DNA from: Comamonadaceae bacterium
GTDB taxonomy: Bacteria; Pseudomonadota; Gammaproteobacteria; Burkholderiales; Burkholderiaceae_C
Direction of reading: 5' to 3'
Assembly (NCBI GenBank): GCA_947475685.1
Contig: CANJNC010000007.1
Coordinates: forward strand, 28,783 to 92,782
Length of the DNA stretch: 64,000 nt
In this document: positions 42,913 to 51,171 of the stretch, piece after piece
Numbering within the stretch: the stretch's first letter is position 1
How the letters are laid out: each line of letters opens with the position of its first letter
Notes under the pieces: model-generated
Told to the model about the DNA's origin: nothing
Databases searched by the model: none
Seen by the model: only the letters and a program-made list of their open reading frames with translations
Program-made: the position numbers and the translations under genes

Positions 42913-43888
42913 ATTTTTTAAAATTCTTTTTATTTTTCTTCTTTTGATTACATTCAATTGTGCATTTCCTCAATCTTGTGATTCAACTTCTGGTACTTGT
43001 TTAAACTCGATCGAGGAGATTGATAAAACAAAAAATCTTGCTCTGAATGCTACTAACCAGTTGAAATTGGCTATCAATTCTTTAGAAGATCAAATCGATT
43101 CTTTGCGAAATCGACACCCATTCAATTCTCTTGGTCGTCAATTGATTGTTTCACTTTTTTTAATTGTGTTTATGTGGACTGTGATTAAAAATATGTTGAT
43201 CAAACCTGTTTTTAGTCAAATTTTTATAGATTTGATTTATCCATGCATAATTTTAGGCTTGGCGTTTGAAGTATTGGATCAAAACTTAGGACAAATTATT
43301 GCTGATTCTGTTCAGTATGTGACTCTTCTCTTGACGTCAAATTCTCAATCAAATGGAACTTCAAGCGAAATCTACGCTGAAAATCTTTTGAAGTCTATGT
43401 TAGTTATTTGGAGTGCACCTAATACAGTCGATCCATTTAACTTAGGCATAGAGGCTGGCATCTCTTTTTTATTAAAAATTATTTCTATTTTCTTTATCGG
43501 TTCTTCAATTGCTATTGGTTTAACGTATTTACTCATAGCAAAATTTCAAATTGCTTTGGCAATAGCCTTAGGTCCCATCATGATCCCATGGGCCATTTGG
43601 AAGCCAACGGAGTTTATTTTTACGAGTTGGTTAAATTTTTTGCTTAAATCGTCCTTTGTTTCACTATGTGTTTTTTCTATTGAATCAATTTTGAGAGTTT
43701 CTATTGCTAATTTAGTCAACCTTTCTGATTCTGTTACGCAAGGCGTAAATTCAGCTTTTGTATATGGAACAGTTTCACTGCTTTCATTGCTCTTTTCTTT
43801 GCTTATTTCTAAATCTTTTGAAATAGGATCTGGACTTATTTCGGGTGTTTCCTCAGGATTTCGACAAATTGGTCCTGTATTGAAATGA
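42887..43888 (+). CDS. trbL: TrbL/VirB6-type polytopic membrane protein
   Basis: A 333-residue protein with signal-like N terminus and about six membrane spans ('LIVSLFLIVFMWTVI', 'ISFLLKIISIFFIGSSIAIGL', 'LAIALGPIMIPWAIWKPT'). The conserved VirB6/TrbL feature 'A.GP.....' followed by a Trp/Phe-rich helix is present. It is shorter than usual TrbL proteins, which have a long Gly/Ser-rich C-terminal tail; this one stops after 'SSGFRQIGPVLK'. It is the last gene of the operon, where trbF would normally follow. ATG 42902 is an alternative start. Confidence 0.82.
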   Translation: MVIFEMINEFFKILFIFLLLITFNCAFPQSCDSTSGTCLNSIEEIDKTKNLALNATNQLKLAINSLEDQIDSLRNRHPFNSLGRQLIVSLFLIVFMWTVIKNMLIKPVFSQIFIDLIYPCIILGLAFEVLDQNLGQIIADSVQYVTLLLTSNSQSNGTSSEIYAENLLKSMLVIWSAPNTVDPFNLGIEAGISFLLKIISIFFIGSSIAIGLTYLLIAKFQIALAIALGPIMIPWAIWKPTEFIFTSWLNFLLKSSFVSLCVFSIESILRVSIANLVNLSDSVTQGVNSAFVYGTVSLLSLLFSLLISKSFEIGSGLISGVSSGFRQIGPVLK

Positions 43889-44122
43889 ATTTTTTTTCCA
43901 ATAAGGCGAGTTCTTTGAGGGTATTTTTTAGTTTGATTCGGCTAGAAATCATAAGAATTCAGTCTTTGCACCCTTTTTTAATTCCTATTCTGACTTTTTC
44001 CTATTGCATGAAGTTTTGGCGTATCTTTTCTTAAAAGAAACCTTGTTTTTTAGTTCTTTATGATTAAATTTATATTTTTTTCACTGATGTATCATCACGG
44101 TTAATCTATTTAAGGAGATTTC

Positions 44123-44968
44123 ATGTCTATTTGTTCATTAGCGAAACATGTTTTGCGGCTTTTACTCACTATTTCTTGTTTTATGGGTTTTATTTCGTTT
44201 ACGCATGCACAAACACCCTCAGGTAAAACCCAACTTCAATGGCTAGGTCAGGCCTCATTTAAATTAACTTCTCCCGGAGGTAAAAATATCATTATTGATC
44301 CGTGGATTACTGGTGGCCCCAAAGCTCCCACGATTTACAAAAAAGATTTATCTGCTCTTGGAAAAGTTGATTTTGTTCTTGTTTCTCATGGTCATGTTGA
44401 TCATTTAGGTGATGCGCCCGATATTGCCAAATTAAATAGTGCAGTTCTATATGGTCCTGCTGACATGATTACTCCTTTAATTACTTTGGGATTAATGCCT
44501 GCTAATTTAACCCATCGCTTCAATAAATCTGGTTCAATTCTTCCAGCTCAAGGAATCAAAGTAACTGCTGTTCGAGCAGATCACTCGTCTTTGATCGTTT
44601 TTAACAACCCAACGACTAACAAAAATGAATCACACCCCGCTGGTGAGGCTGTTGGATATATTATTCAGTTAGAAAATGGGTTCAAAATTTGGCACATGGG
44701 AGATACGGGTCTATTTTCAGACATGAAATTTATCAGTGAGTATTACAAACCTGATTTGGTATTGATTCCAATTGGTGGGAATTTTACGATGGATCCAGTT
44801 GATGCTGCCTATGCCATCAATACCTTGATAAAGCCTAAGATGGTGATTCCAATTCACTATAACTCTAACCCACTTACGAAAGGCACCTTAGCAGAGTTTC
44901 AAGAAGCGATGAAATCAAGTCAGACTAAAGTTATTCCAATGGTTGAAGGTCAGACTTTAGAGTTTTAA
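44123..44968 (+). CDS. Exported metallo-beta-lactamase-fold hydrolase (UPF0173-like)
   Basis: A 281-residue metal-dependent hydrolase with signal peptide 'FMGFISFTHAQ'. The HxHxDH motif is 'VSHGHVDHLGDAPD'; further ligands are in 'AVRADHSS', 'HMGDTGLF' and 'IPIHYNS'. UPF0173/UlaG-like relatives hydrolyse lactones or phosphodiesters. Unlike most UPF0173 proteins it is secreted, which suggests a periplasmic lactone- or ester-opening role. Good ribosome site 'aaggag'. It begins 234 bases after trbL and overlaps nothing; maiA-like follows after one base. Confidence 0.82.
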   Translation: MSICSLAKHVLRLLLTISCFMGFISFTHAQTPSGKTQLQWLGQASFKLTSPGGKNIIIDPWITGGPKAPTIYKKDLSALGKVDFVLVSHGHVDHLGDAPDIAKLNSAVLYGPADMITPLITLGLMPANLTHRFNKSGSILPAQGIKVTAVRADHSSLIVFNNPTTNKNESHPAGEAVGYIIQLENGFKIWHMGDTGLFSDMKFISEYYKPDLVLIPIGGNFTMDPVDAAYAINTLIKPKMVIPIHYNSNPLTKGTLAEFQEAMKSSQTKVIPMVEGQTLEF

Positions 44969-44969
44969 G

Positions 44970-45611
44970 ATGATTGATTTATACACTTTTTTCCGCAGTG
45001 GAACTTCTCATCGCCTGCGAATCGCTTTAGCTTTAAAAGGCTTGGATGCAAATCACATTCCTGTTGACTTAAGAACGGAGGAGCATTCAAAAGCAGCCTT
45101 TATGTCCATTCAACCACAAGGCTTGGTTCCAGCTTTGAGAGTCGATGAACATGTTCTTATACAATCACCAGCAATTATTGAATGGCTAGAAGAAGCTTAC
45201 CCCAGTAGGCCTTTCTTGCCTAAAGACTTATTGGCTAGACAGTATGTTCGTTCTATCGCTGCTATAGTGGGTTGTGACATTCATCCGGTTAACAATAGGC
45301 GGGTCCTTGAACATTTAAGAGGACACTTCAAGGCTGACGAAGATCAAATTTTAGAATGGTGTGCAAAATGGATTGTCAGTGGCTTTGATGCGCTAGAAAA
45401 AATCTTAAATGCAGAAAAAAATAGAGGACTTTATTGTTATGGCAATGAGCCAACCCTGGCTGATATTTATTTGATACCTCAAGTTGAGAGTGCTAGACGC
45501 TTTAAAATAGACATGAATCGCTGGCCCTTAATTCAGGCGATTGATAAGCAGTGCATGACTTTATCTGCTTTTATAAACGCGGCGCCATCAAAGCAAAAAG
45601 ATGCTTCATGA
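44970..45611 (+). CDS. Maleylpyruvate/maleylacetoacetate isomerase (zeta-class GST, NagL-like)
   Basis: A 213-residue glutathione-dependent cis-trans isomerase. 'FRSGTSHRLRIALALKGL' and 'PQGLVPAL...LIQSPAIIEWLEE' belong to zeta GSTs, and the version 'FRSGTSHRLRIAL' together with 'AAIVGCDIHPVNNRRVLEHLR' resembles NagL maleylpyruvate isomerase more than MaiA. It would convert maleylpyruvate from gentisate cleavage into fumarylpyruvate. The gentisate-dioxygenase-like gene is 16 kb upstream and an FAH-type hydrolase 17 kb downstream. Confidence 0.85.
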   Translation: MIDLYTFFRSGTSHRLRIALALKGLDANHIPVDLRTEEHSKAAFMSIQPQGLVPALRVDEHVLIQSPAIIEWLEEAYPSRPFLPKDLLARQYVRSIAAIVGCDIHPVNNRRVLEHLRGHFKADEDQILEWCAKWIVSGFDALEKILNAEKNRGLYCYGNEPTLADIYLIPQVESARRFKIDMNRWPLIQAIDKQCMTLSAFINAAPSKQKDAS

Positions 45612-45719
45612 GACTTCTAAATTAATTTTGATTTTTCGCCTTATCAAGCACTTATAGATTACCTATGATGAACTTATCAAAGCAATCCAATAGTAGGCAC
45701 TTAATTTAAGGTTCTTCTT

Positions 45720-46478
45720 ATGGAAATAGAATACGGATCAAAAGGTCTCATTGGTGTTTTAACTCCCCAAGCCAATACGACAGTTGAACCTGAGTTTTGG
45801 ACATTGCTTCCCAATGGTTTTAGTTTTATCAATGCTCGATTAATCAGTTCTTGTAACACCATTGAGGAAAGATTGATCGATTATTTTTCTAATCTTGAAA
45901 ATTCATGTAATCAATTTGGCAATGCACCTATTAAATTATTGTCAATCGCTTGCACAGGCAGTTCTTATTTGATTGGACGCGATAAAGAAGAGTCAATTGT
46001 TAATAAAATTAGCAAATTATTAGGTATTCCGGTTACGACTTCTGGTTTATCGGTTGTCGCTGCGTTGAATAATTTATCAGCTAAACGTATAGCTCTTTGC
46101 TCTCCATACCCAGATGCATTGACCCAACTCAGCGTTGAGTATTGGCAGTCCCATGGACTTATTGTATCTTCTGTTGTGAGTGTATTGCCTGCAACTGAGC
46201 ATTTCCATCCGATTTATGGAATTTCAGCACAAAATGCTTTGGATAGTTTGGCTACATTGAATCAGTCTGATGCCGATGTAATTGTGATGCTTGGAACAGG
46301 AATGCCAACCTTATTGCCCCTGATCAAAGGCAACCAGGTGGCAGATGCAAAACCAATTATCTCTTGCATGTTGGCTACTGTTTGGAATAGTGTGAGTCAA
46401 ATTGATGAAAACTTTGGGAACATTGTCCCTTGGGTTAATAATCCGATATGGATTGATAGATTCAACGCTAGTCATTAA
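45720..46478 (+). CDS. Maleate isomerase/arylmalonate decarboxylase-family protein
   Basis: A 252-residue member of the Asp/Glu racemase superfamily, closest in pattern to maleate cis-trans isomerase and arylmalonate decarboxylase ('GVLTPQANTTVEPEF', 'SIACTGSSYLIG'). The first catalytic Cys is present (Cys78), but the second-half Cys is missing: the site reads 'MLGTGMPTLLPL'. A two-Cys isomerase mechanism is therefore doubtful; a decarboxylase or one-base isomerase is possible. It lies between the maleylpyruvate-isomerase-like and FAD-monooxygenase genes on the same strand. Confidence 0.75.
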   Translation: MEIEYGSKGLIGVLTPQANTTVEPEFWTLLPNGFSFINARLISSCNTIEERLIDYFSNLENSCNQFGNAPIKLLSIACTGSSYLIGRDKEESIVNKISKLLGIPVTTSGLSVVAALNNLSAKRIALCSPYPDALTQLSVEYWQSHGLIVSSVVSVLPATEHFHPIYGISAQNALDSLATLNQSDADVIVMLGTGMPTLLPLIKGNQVADAKPIISCMLATVWNSVSQIDENFGNIVPWVNNPIWIDRFNASH

Positions 46479-46495
46479 TTTTCTTGGTAAATAAG

Positions 46496-47692
46496 ATGCT
46501 TTACGATGTTTTGATAATTGGTGCTGGCCCGGTAGGTTTGACTTTGGCGATGCGACTGGGATTGAATGGTCATAAAGTATGTGTTTTAGAAGCGCAAAGT
46601 GATATTGAAACTGATCTGAGGGCCTCTACCTTTCATCCTCCCACATTGGATTTGTATGATGAGCAAGGAATTACTGCTCAATTGATCGATTCAGGTTTAG
46701 TCGCTCCTACTTGGCAAGTTCGAATGAACCATACCAATGAATTTGCGGAATTTGATTTATCTATACTAAAAGACCATACAAATCACCCATATAGACTTCA
46801 ATGCGAGCAATGGAGATTGAGTGGGTTCTTAAGAGACTATATTGAGAATAAATTACCAAATGTATCCTTGCTATGGGGTCATCCCTGTGAAAGCTTCAAC
46901 CAAGACGCATCATCTGTAGTTGTTAACTCCAAGAGTTCAACATCTGATTTAACTACATTTAAAGCTAAATTTTTAATTGGCTGTGATGGTGCTAGAAGTA
47001 TTGTTCGAAAAAATTTGTGTCTAGAGTTTGAAGGGCAAACTTTTCCGGAAACAACCATACTCGCAACAACGCATTTTCCATTTCAAGATTACCTTGATCA
47101 TTTATCTTATATTAACTACTGTTGGACTTCAGATGGTACGTTTAGTCTCCTCCGGTTAAAAAATCTTTGGCGAGTCAGTCTTTATCCTTCTTTGGACGAG
47201 TCCATAGATTCTGCTGTTGAGAGTCAATCGGTTCGCCGAAAGATCAATCAAATTTCATCAAGCTTTGGAGACAGTCCAATCTTAGAAATTCGACCTTATA
47301 AAATTCACCAGCGGGTTGTCAAGCAATATGTGGTGGGTCGAGTACTTCTCGCTGGAGACGCCGCACATATCAACTCGCCTAGTGGAGGCATGGGTATGAA
47401 TGGAGGTGTTCATGATGCATTTAATTTGGCTGACAAATTAAACCGTATATTGAAAGGCGAAGGTATTGAGCTTTTAAATAAATACGAACGTCAGCGAAGG
47501 CCTATTGCCATTAAGCATGTCATTGAGCAATCTTCAAAAAATCGCGCTCGTATGCAAGAAAAAGATATGTCTAAAAGACTCTTGACCTTGCAGGAATTGA
47601 AAAGAAAAAGCCAAGACAAAAGCTTGGCTTTGGATTATTTATTAGAAACCTCTATGATTTCTGGTTTAGCGGAATCTTTAAATATAGATTGA
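46496..47692 (+). CDS. FAD-dependent aromatic monooxygenase (PHBH/MhpA class)
   Basis: A 398-residue flavoprotein hydroxylase. FAD motifs are 'VLIIGAGPVGLTLAMRLG', 'LIGCDGARSIVRK' and 'GRVLLAGDAAHINSPSGGMGMNGGVHDAFNL'. It hydroxylates a phenolic acid using NAD(P)H and oxygen in the cytoplasm. The ATG at 46496 replaces the TTG of the ORF track. Neighbours (isomerases, hydrolase) suit degradation of a mono-hydroxylated aromatic acid. It converges on a Bug gene with three bases between. Confidence 0.83.
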   Translation: MLYDVLIIGAGPVGLTLAMRLGLNGHKVCVLEAQSDIETDLRASTFHPPTLDLYDEQGITAQLIDSGLVAPTWQVRMNHTNEFAEFDLSILKDHTNHPYRLQCEQWRLSGFLRDYIENKLPNVSLLWGHPCESFNQDASSVVVNSKSSTSDLTTFKAKFLIGCDGARSIVRKNLCLEFEGQTFPETTILATTHFPFQDYLDHLSYINYCWTSDGTFSLLRLKNLWRVSLYPSLDESIDSAVESQSVRRKINQISSSFGDSPILEIRPYKIHQRVVKQYVVGRVLLAGDAAHINSPSGGMGMNGGVHDAFNLADKLNRILKGEGIELLNKYERQRRPIAIKHVIEQSSKNRARMQEKDMSKRLLTLQELKRKSQDKSLALDYLLETSMISGLAESLNID

Positions 47693-47695
47693 TTT

Positions 47696-48754
47696 TTAAG
47701 AAGAACTTGTTAAATTGCTTGATTTGATAACTGGGCCCCATTTTTTATTTTCATTTTGTAGGAATTGATTGAACTCCTTTGGTCCAATGACATTGCTGTT
47801 TAATCCCATATCTTGAAGTCGTTGTTTCGTGTCAGTGTTTTCCATTGCTTTAATTATTTCTATTTTTAATTTTTCAACGACCAATGAGGGCGTTCTTGAT
47901 GGGACAGAAATACCAAACCAGGCATCCCCTATTGCACCATTGACCGATTCGTTCATGGTTGGGATTTCAGGGTGATCTTGAATTCTTTGCTGTGAAGTCA
48001 CTGCGAGTGCCCGCACTTTACCGCTTTTGATATAGGGAGTTGCTGCAATCAATGCATTAAACATCGCATCAATTTGCCCGCCCAATAAATCTGTCATTGC
48101 GGGCCCAGTCCCTTTGTAAGGGATATGAATCATGTCAACCTTGGTCAAGTGCTTTAGTAGTTCCCCGGTTAAAAACCCCGCTGATCCTACCCCTGCAGAG
48201 GAGTAGCTCAATTTTCCAGGATTTGATTTGGCCATATTGAGGAAATCGTTGAAATTTTTTGCCGGATGATCGGCTCTGACGATCAATGCATTGGTAAATG
48301 TGCCTAGTAGGCAAACATGAGTCAGGTCCTCCATGGGTTTATAGCCAAGTTGTTGACCCATGAGAGGACCAACAGTTATGGCCGCACCATTTGATAGAAC
48401 AACGGTGTAACCATCAGGATTGGATTTGGCAGCGATTTCAGTGCCCAATACGGACCCATTGCCGCCTTTGTTTTCAATGACCCAGACTTGTGACATTTGT
48501 CTGCTGAGTTGTTCAGCAATGACTCTGGCTATCAAGTCGCCAGATCCGCCAACTGCAAATGGAACAATAAATCGTATGGGTTTATAGGGATAATTTGTAT
48601 TCGCTTGGGCCATGCTTTTGGAGGGCATAACGCCACTTAAGCCACAAAGTGTTATTACTAAAGAGGACAAGGCTCCGAATTCAATCGCATTTCTTCTTGA
48701 AAGAGTAACTTTCAGTTCGCTATTTTTTTTAATTTTTAGTAATTCTATAGACAT
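47696..48754 (-). CDS. Bug-family binding protein with Tat-like signal
   Basis: A 352-residue Bug receptor. The N terminus contains 'SRRNAIEFGALSSLVITLCGLSGV', a twin-arginine-type signal; most Bug proteins in this window have Sec-type signals. Ligand loops 'FIVPFAVGGSGDLIARVIA' and 'IENKGGNGSVLGTEIAAKSNPDGYT'. It diverges from another Bug gene 113 bases away; the two are not close paralogues. Ligand unknown. Confidence 0.86.
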   Translation of the reverse strand: MSIELLKIKKNSELKVTLSRRNAIEFGALSSLVITLCGLSGVMPSKSMAQANTNYPYKPIRFIVPFAVGGSGDLIARVIAEQLSRQMSQVWVIENKGGNGSVLGTEIAAKSNPDGYTVVLSNGAAITVGPLMGQQLGYKPMEDLTHVCLLGTFTNALIVRADHPAKNFNDFLNMAKSNPGKLSYSSAGVGSAGFLTGELLKHLTKVDMIHIPYKGTGPAMTDLLGGQIDAMFNALIAATPYIKSGKVRALAVTSQQRIQDHPEIPTMNESVNGAIGDAWFGISVPSRTPSLVVEKLKIEIIKAMENTDTKQRLQDMGLNSNVIGPKEFNQFLQNENKKWGPVIKSSNLTSSS

Positions 48755-48866
48755 GATACTTATTACAATATAGATAAAGTACTGGAGGGACTTGGAAGTC
48801 CTGCATTTTTTGTTGATTATAAATATCCTTCTGAATTAAGTCCAACTTAATAGGAATACCTGATTG

Positions 48867-49877
48867 ATGCTTATGCCTAAAATTTTCTTCAACGATCCAC
48901 TTGTATTTACTTTCAATGTCATCTGTGCCTGTCTCTTGTCATTGGGACTGCTTTGCCCTAAAGAGGCGTTTTGCGCTGATTCCTTTCCAAGTCGCTCCAT
49001 CAGGATAATGATTGGATTCTCACCCGGTGGAAGTGCGGATACTGTTGCCAGAGCCATGGCACCTAAGATGTCTGAGCTTTTTAAGCAAAGTGTGGTTATT
49101 GAAAACCATCCAGGTGCGGGTGGCAATATAGCTTCCGAACAAACCATTCGTTCTTTGCCTGATGGTCATACCATTATGTTGGGGACCATTGGTTCGCTTG
49201 CTGTGAACCAGCACATCAATAAGTTATCTTATGACCCAGCAGTTGATATGCAGGCTTTGTCCATGGCGATTGTTTTTTCAAATGTTCTTGTCGTCAATGC
49301 CAACAGCGAGATCAAATCAATCGAGGACTATATTCGTTTAGGTAAGCCAGAGAACTCTAAGCTTTCCTTTGGATCATCTGGTATTGGCAGTGCAGGGCAC
49401 TTGGCTGGAGAGTTGTTCAAAATCACAGCAAATGTAAACATTCAACACATTGCTTATCGGGGAGGTGCACCTGCAATGAATGATTTATTGTCTGGTGTTC
49501 TTCCATCGATTTTTTCCAGTCCACCTGATGCAATTCAGTTTATTCAGTCTGGTAAATTAAGGGCAATTGCAGTGACAGGTTCCAAAAGATTGGATGTTTT
49601 GCCCCAAACACCGACAATTGCTGAATTGGGGTTTCCTGGGTTTGAAGCTGTAAATTGGTATGCTTTTACAGCTCCCTTGAAAACACCAGCCGATGTCGTT
49701 GCAAAACTCAATCAAGTCATTGTCACCACCTTAAAGGACCCATCGATTTCCTCACAGCTTAAAAAATCAGGATTAAATCCTTTGCCCACTTCAGTGGACG
49801 AAACTACTAAATACATAAAGTCTGAAAGTGAAAAATGGGGCAATATTGTTAAAAAGGCAGGTATTCGAGCCGAATGA
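48867..49877 (+). CDS. Bug-family binding protein, divergent partner of the preceding gene
   Basis: A 336-residue Bug receptor with Sec signal ('CACLLSLGLLCPKEAFCAD') and loops 'IMIGFSPGGSADTVARAMA' and 'IENHPGAGGNIASEQTIRSLPDGHT'. ATG 48867 has 'aggaat' nine bases upstream; the TTG of the ORF track and ATG 48873 are alternatives. It precedes an exported amidohydrolase gene on the same strand and could supply that enzyme's product or substrate. Confidence 0.86.
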   Translation: MLMPKIFFNDPLVFTFNVICACLLSLGLLCPKEAFCADSFPSRSIRIMIGFSPGGSADTVARAMAPKMSELFKQSVVIENHPGAGGNIASEQTIRSLPDGHTIMLGTIGSLAVNQHINKLSYDPAVDMQALSMAIVFSNVLVVNANSEIKSIEDYIRLGKPENSKLSFGSSGIGSAGHLAGELFKITANVNIQHIAYRGGAPAMNDLLSGVLPSIFSSPPDAIQFIQSGKLRAIAVTGSKRLDVLPQTPTIAELGFPGFEAVNWYAFTAPLKTPADVVAKLNQVIVTTLKDPSISSQLKKSGLNPLPTSVDETTKYIKSESEKWGNIVKKAGIRAE

Positions 49878-50003
49878 AGTCTTGGTAAGTTCAATCTCAA
49901 GCTCAGACTCCTAGGGTTAACACCTGCATGAGGGTAATCACGGTCTACAGCAGTGGGTCATGAAGTGATACATTGAAAATGTACTTACTTAGGAGTTCTT
50001 TCA

Positions 50004-51122
50004 ATGTTTCAACGCCTTTTGTCCCCTTCGTGTCAGCATGCTTCACAAACCATGATTTGCTCATGTGAAAATAGTCAAGAGCACGCTTTAGATCACGGGA
50101 AACGTTCATTTATCAAGACCGTTGGCGGTCTTGGTGTCGTGGGTGGTTCTATTACGTCTTTGATCGCTAACGCCCAATCCGCAAGTCCTTTGATCGATAC
50201 GCATTACCATTTTTATCCACCCGAGTATCACAAAGCTTGGCTAGACTGGGAAAAGGAAAGAAAAATCCCTCATTTCCCGCAACTAGAAAATTGGACATTG
50301 AAAAATGCAATTTCAGATCTAGATAAAGCGGGCGTGACAAAAGCAATCCTCTCTCTTGCTTCGACTCCGGGCCTTTGGTTTGATCTACCCGTGCCAGAGA
50401 TCAACAAAATGGTGAAGTTGGTCAACGAGTATGGTGCAAAATTGGTCAAGGATTATCCTGGTCGTTTTGGTTTATTTGCCGCTTTAACGATGCTAGATGT
50501 TCCCAGCACATTGAAGGAAATCGAATACGCTTTTGATGTTCTTGGTGCCGATGGCGTTGGTATACAAACCAATTATGGAGATAAATGGCCGGGTCACCCC
50601 GATTTTGCTCCGATCTTTGCTGAGCTCAATCGCAGAAAAGCGGTTGTTTACTTTCACCCGCTGGCTGCGGCATGTTGTGGCAGACTCAATACGGGTACCT
50701 ATCCCGCAGTCATTGAAGTACCCCATGACACCACAAGAGCTGTTGTGAATTTATTGCTCAGTGGCTCATTTGCTAAATTTAGAGATATCAAATGGATCTT
50801 CTCGCATGGAGGTGGAACGATACCGATGCTGGCTGGGCGTATTAATTTTTTCCATGGCTCACAAAAAAATATCAATGAAATTGCGCCCAATGGCATTGAA
50901 GCTGAGCTGAGGAGACTTTACTACGATACAGCCAATGCAACACATCCTGCACCCATGGCCAGTTTACTGAAGTTGGTCCCCTCCAGCCAAGTCCTTTACG
51001 GAAGTGACTATCCTTATGTGCCAATGGATACCCAAGCACAAGCATTGTCACAATTGGGATTGGACAAATCAGTTTTAGATCAAATCAGATACAAGAATGC
51101 AACGGGTCTTATCAAGAAGTAA
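50004..51122 (+). CDS. Exported ACMSD-type amidohydrolase/decarboxylase
   Basis: A 372-residue TIM-barrel metalloenzyme of amidohydrolase_2 type (aminocarboxymuconate-semialdehyde or resorcylate decarboxylases, lactonases). Metal ligands: HxH in 'DTHYHFYPPEYH', His in 'VVYFHPLAA', His in 'WIFSHGGGTI', Asp in 'LYGSDYPYVP'. A Tat-like signal 'KRSFIKTVGGLGVVGGSITSLIANAQ' places it in the periplasm, unusual for ACMSD-like decarboxylases, which are cytoplasmic. A lactone- or ester-cleaving role is therefore as likely as decarboxylation. Ends at a strong terminator. Confidence 0.82.
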   Translation: MFQRLLSPSCQHASQTMICSCENSQEHALDHGKRSFIKTVGGLGVVGGSITSLIANAQSASPLIDTHYHFYPPEYHKAWLDWEKERKIPHFPQLENWTLKNAISDLDKAGVTKAILSLASTPGLWFDLPVPEINKMVKLVNEYGAKLVKDYPGRFGLFAALTMLDVPSTLKEIEYAFDVLGADGVGIQTNYGDKWPGHPDFAPIFAELNRRKAVVYFHPLAAACCGRLNTGTYPAVIEVPHDTTRAVVNLLLSGSFAKFRDIKWIFSHGGGTIPMLAGRINFFHGSQKNINEIAPNGIEAELRRLYYDTANATHPAPMASLLKLVPSSQVLYGSDYPYVPMDTQAQALSQLGLDKSVLDQIRYKNATGLIKK

Positions 51123-51133
51123 TTTGGATTGGT

Positions 51134-51164
51134 TCTAAAAACGCATGTTGAATGCGTTTTTAGA
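51134..51164. terminator. Strong bidirectional terminator
   Basis: Perfect 13-bp arms TCTAAAAACGCAT and ATGCGTTTTTAGA around a five-base loop, located between the convergent amidohydrolase and aroQ genes. The stem carries A5/T5 runs that give a U-rich side in either direction. Confidence 0.8.
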
Positions 51165-51171
51165 CCGTTCA

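Noticed and set aside
37100-44122. Attachment sites flanking the secretion block
   Set aside because: I compared the 130 bases before the flhD-like gene with the 234 bases after trbL and saw no shared direct repeat; no tRNA or integrase is near.
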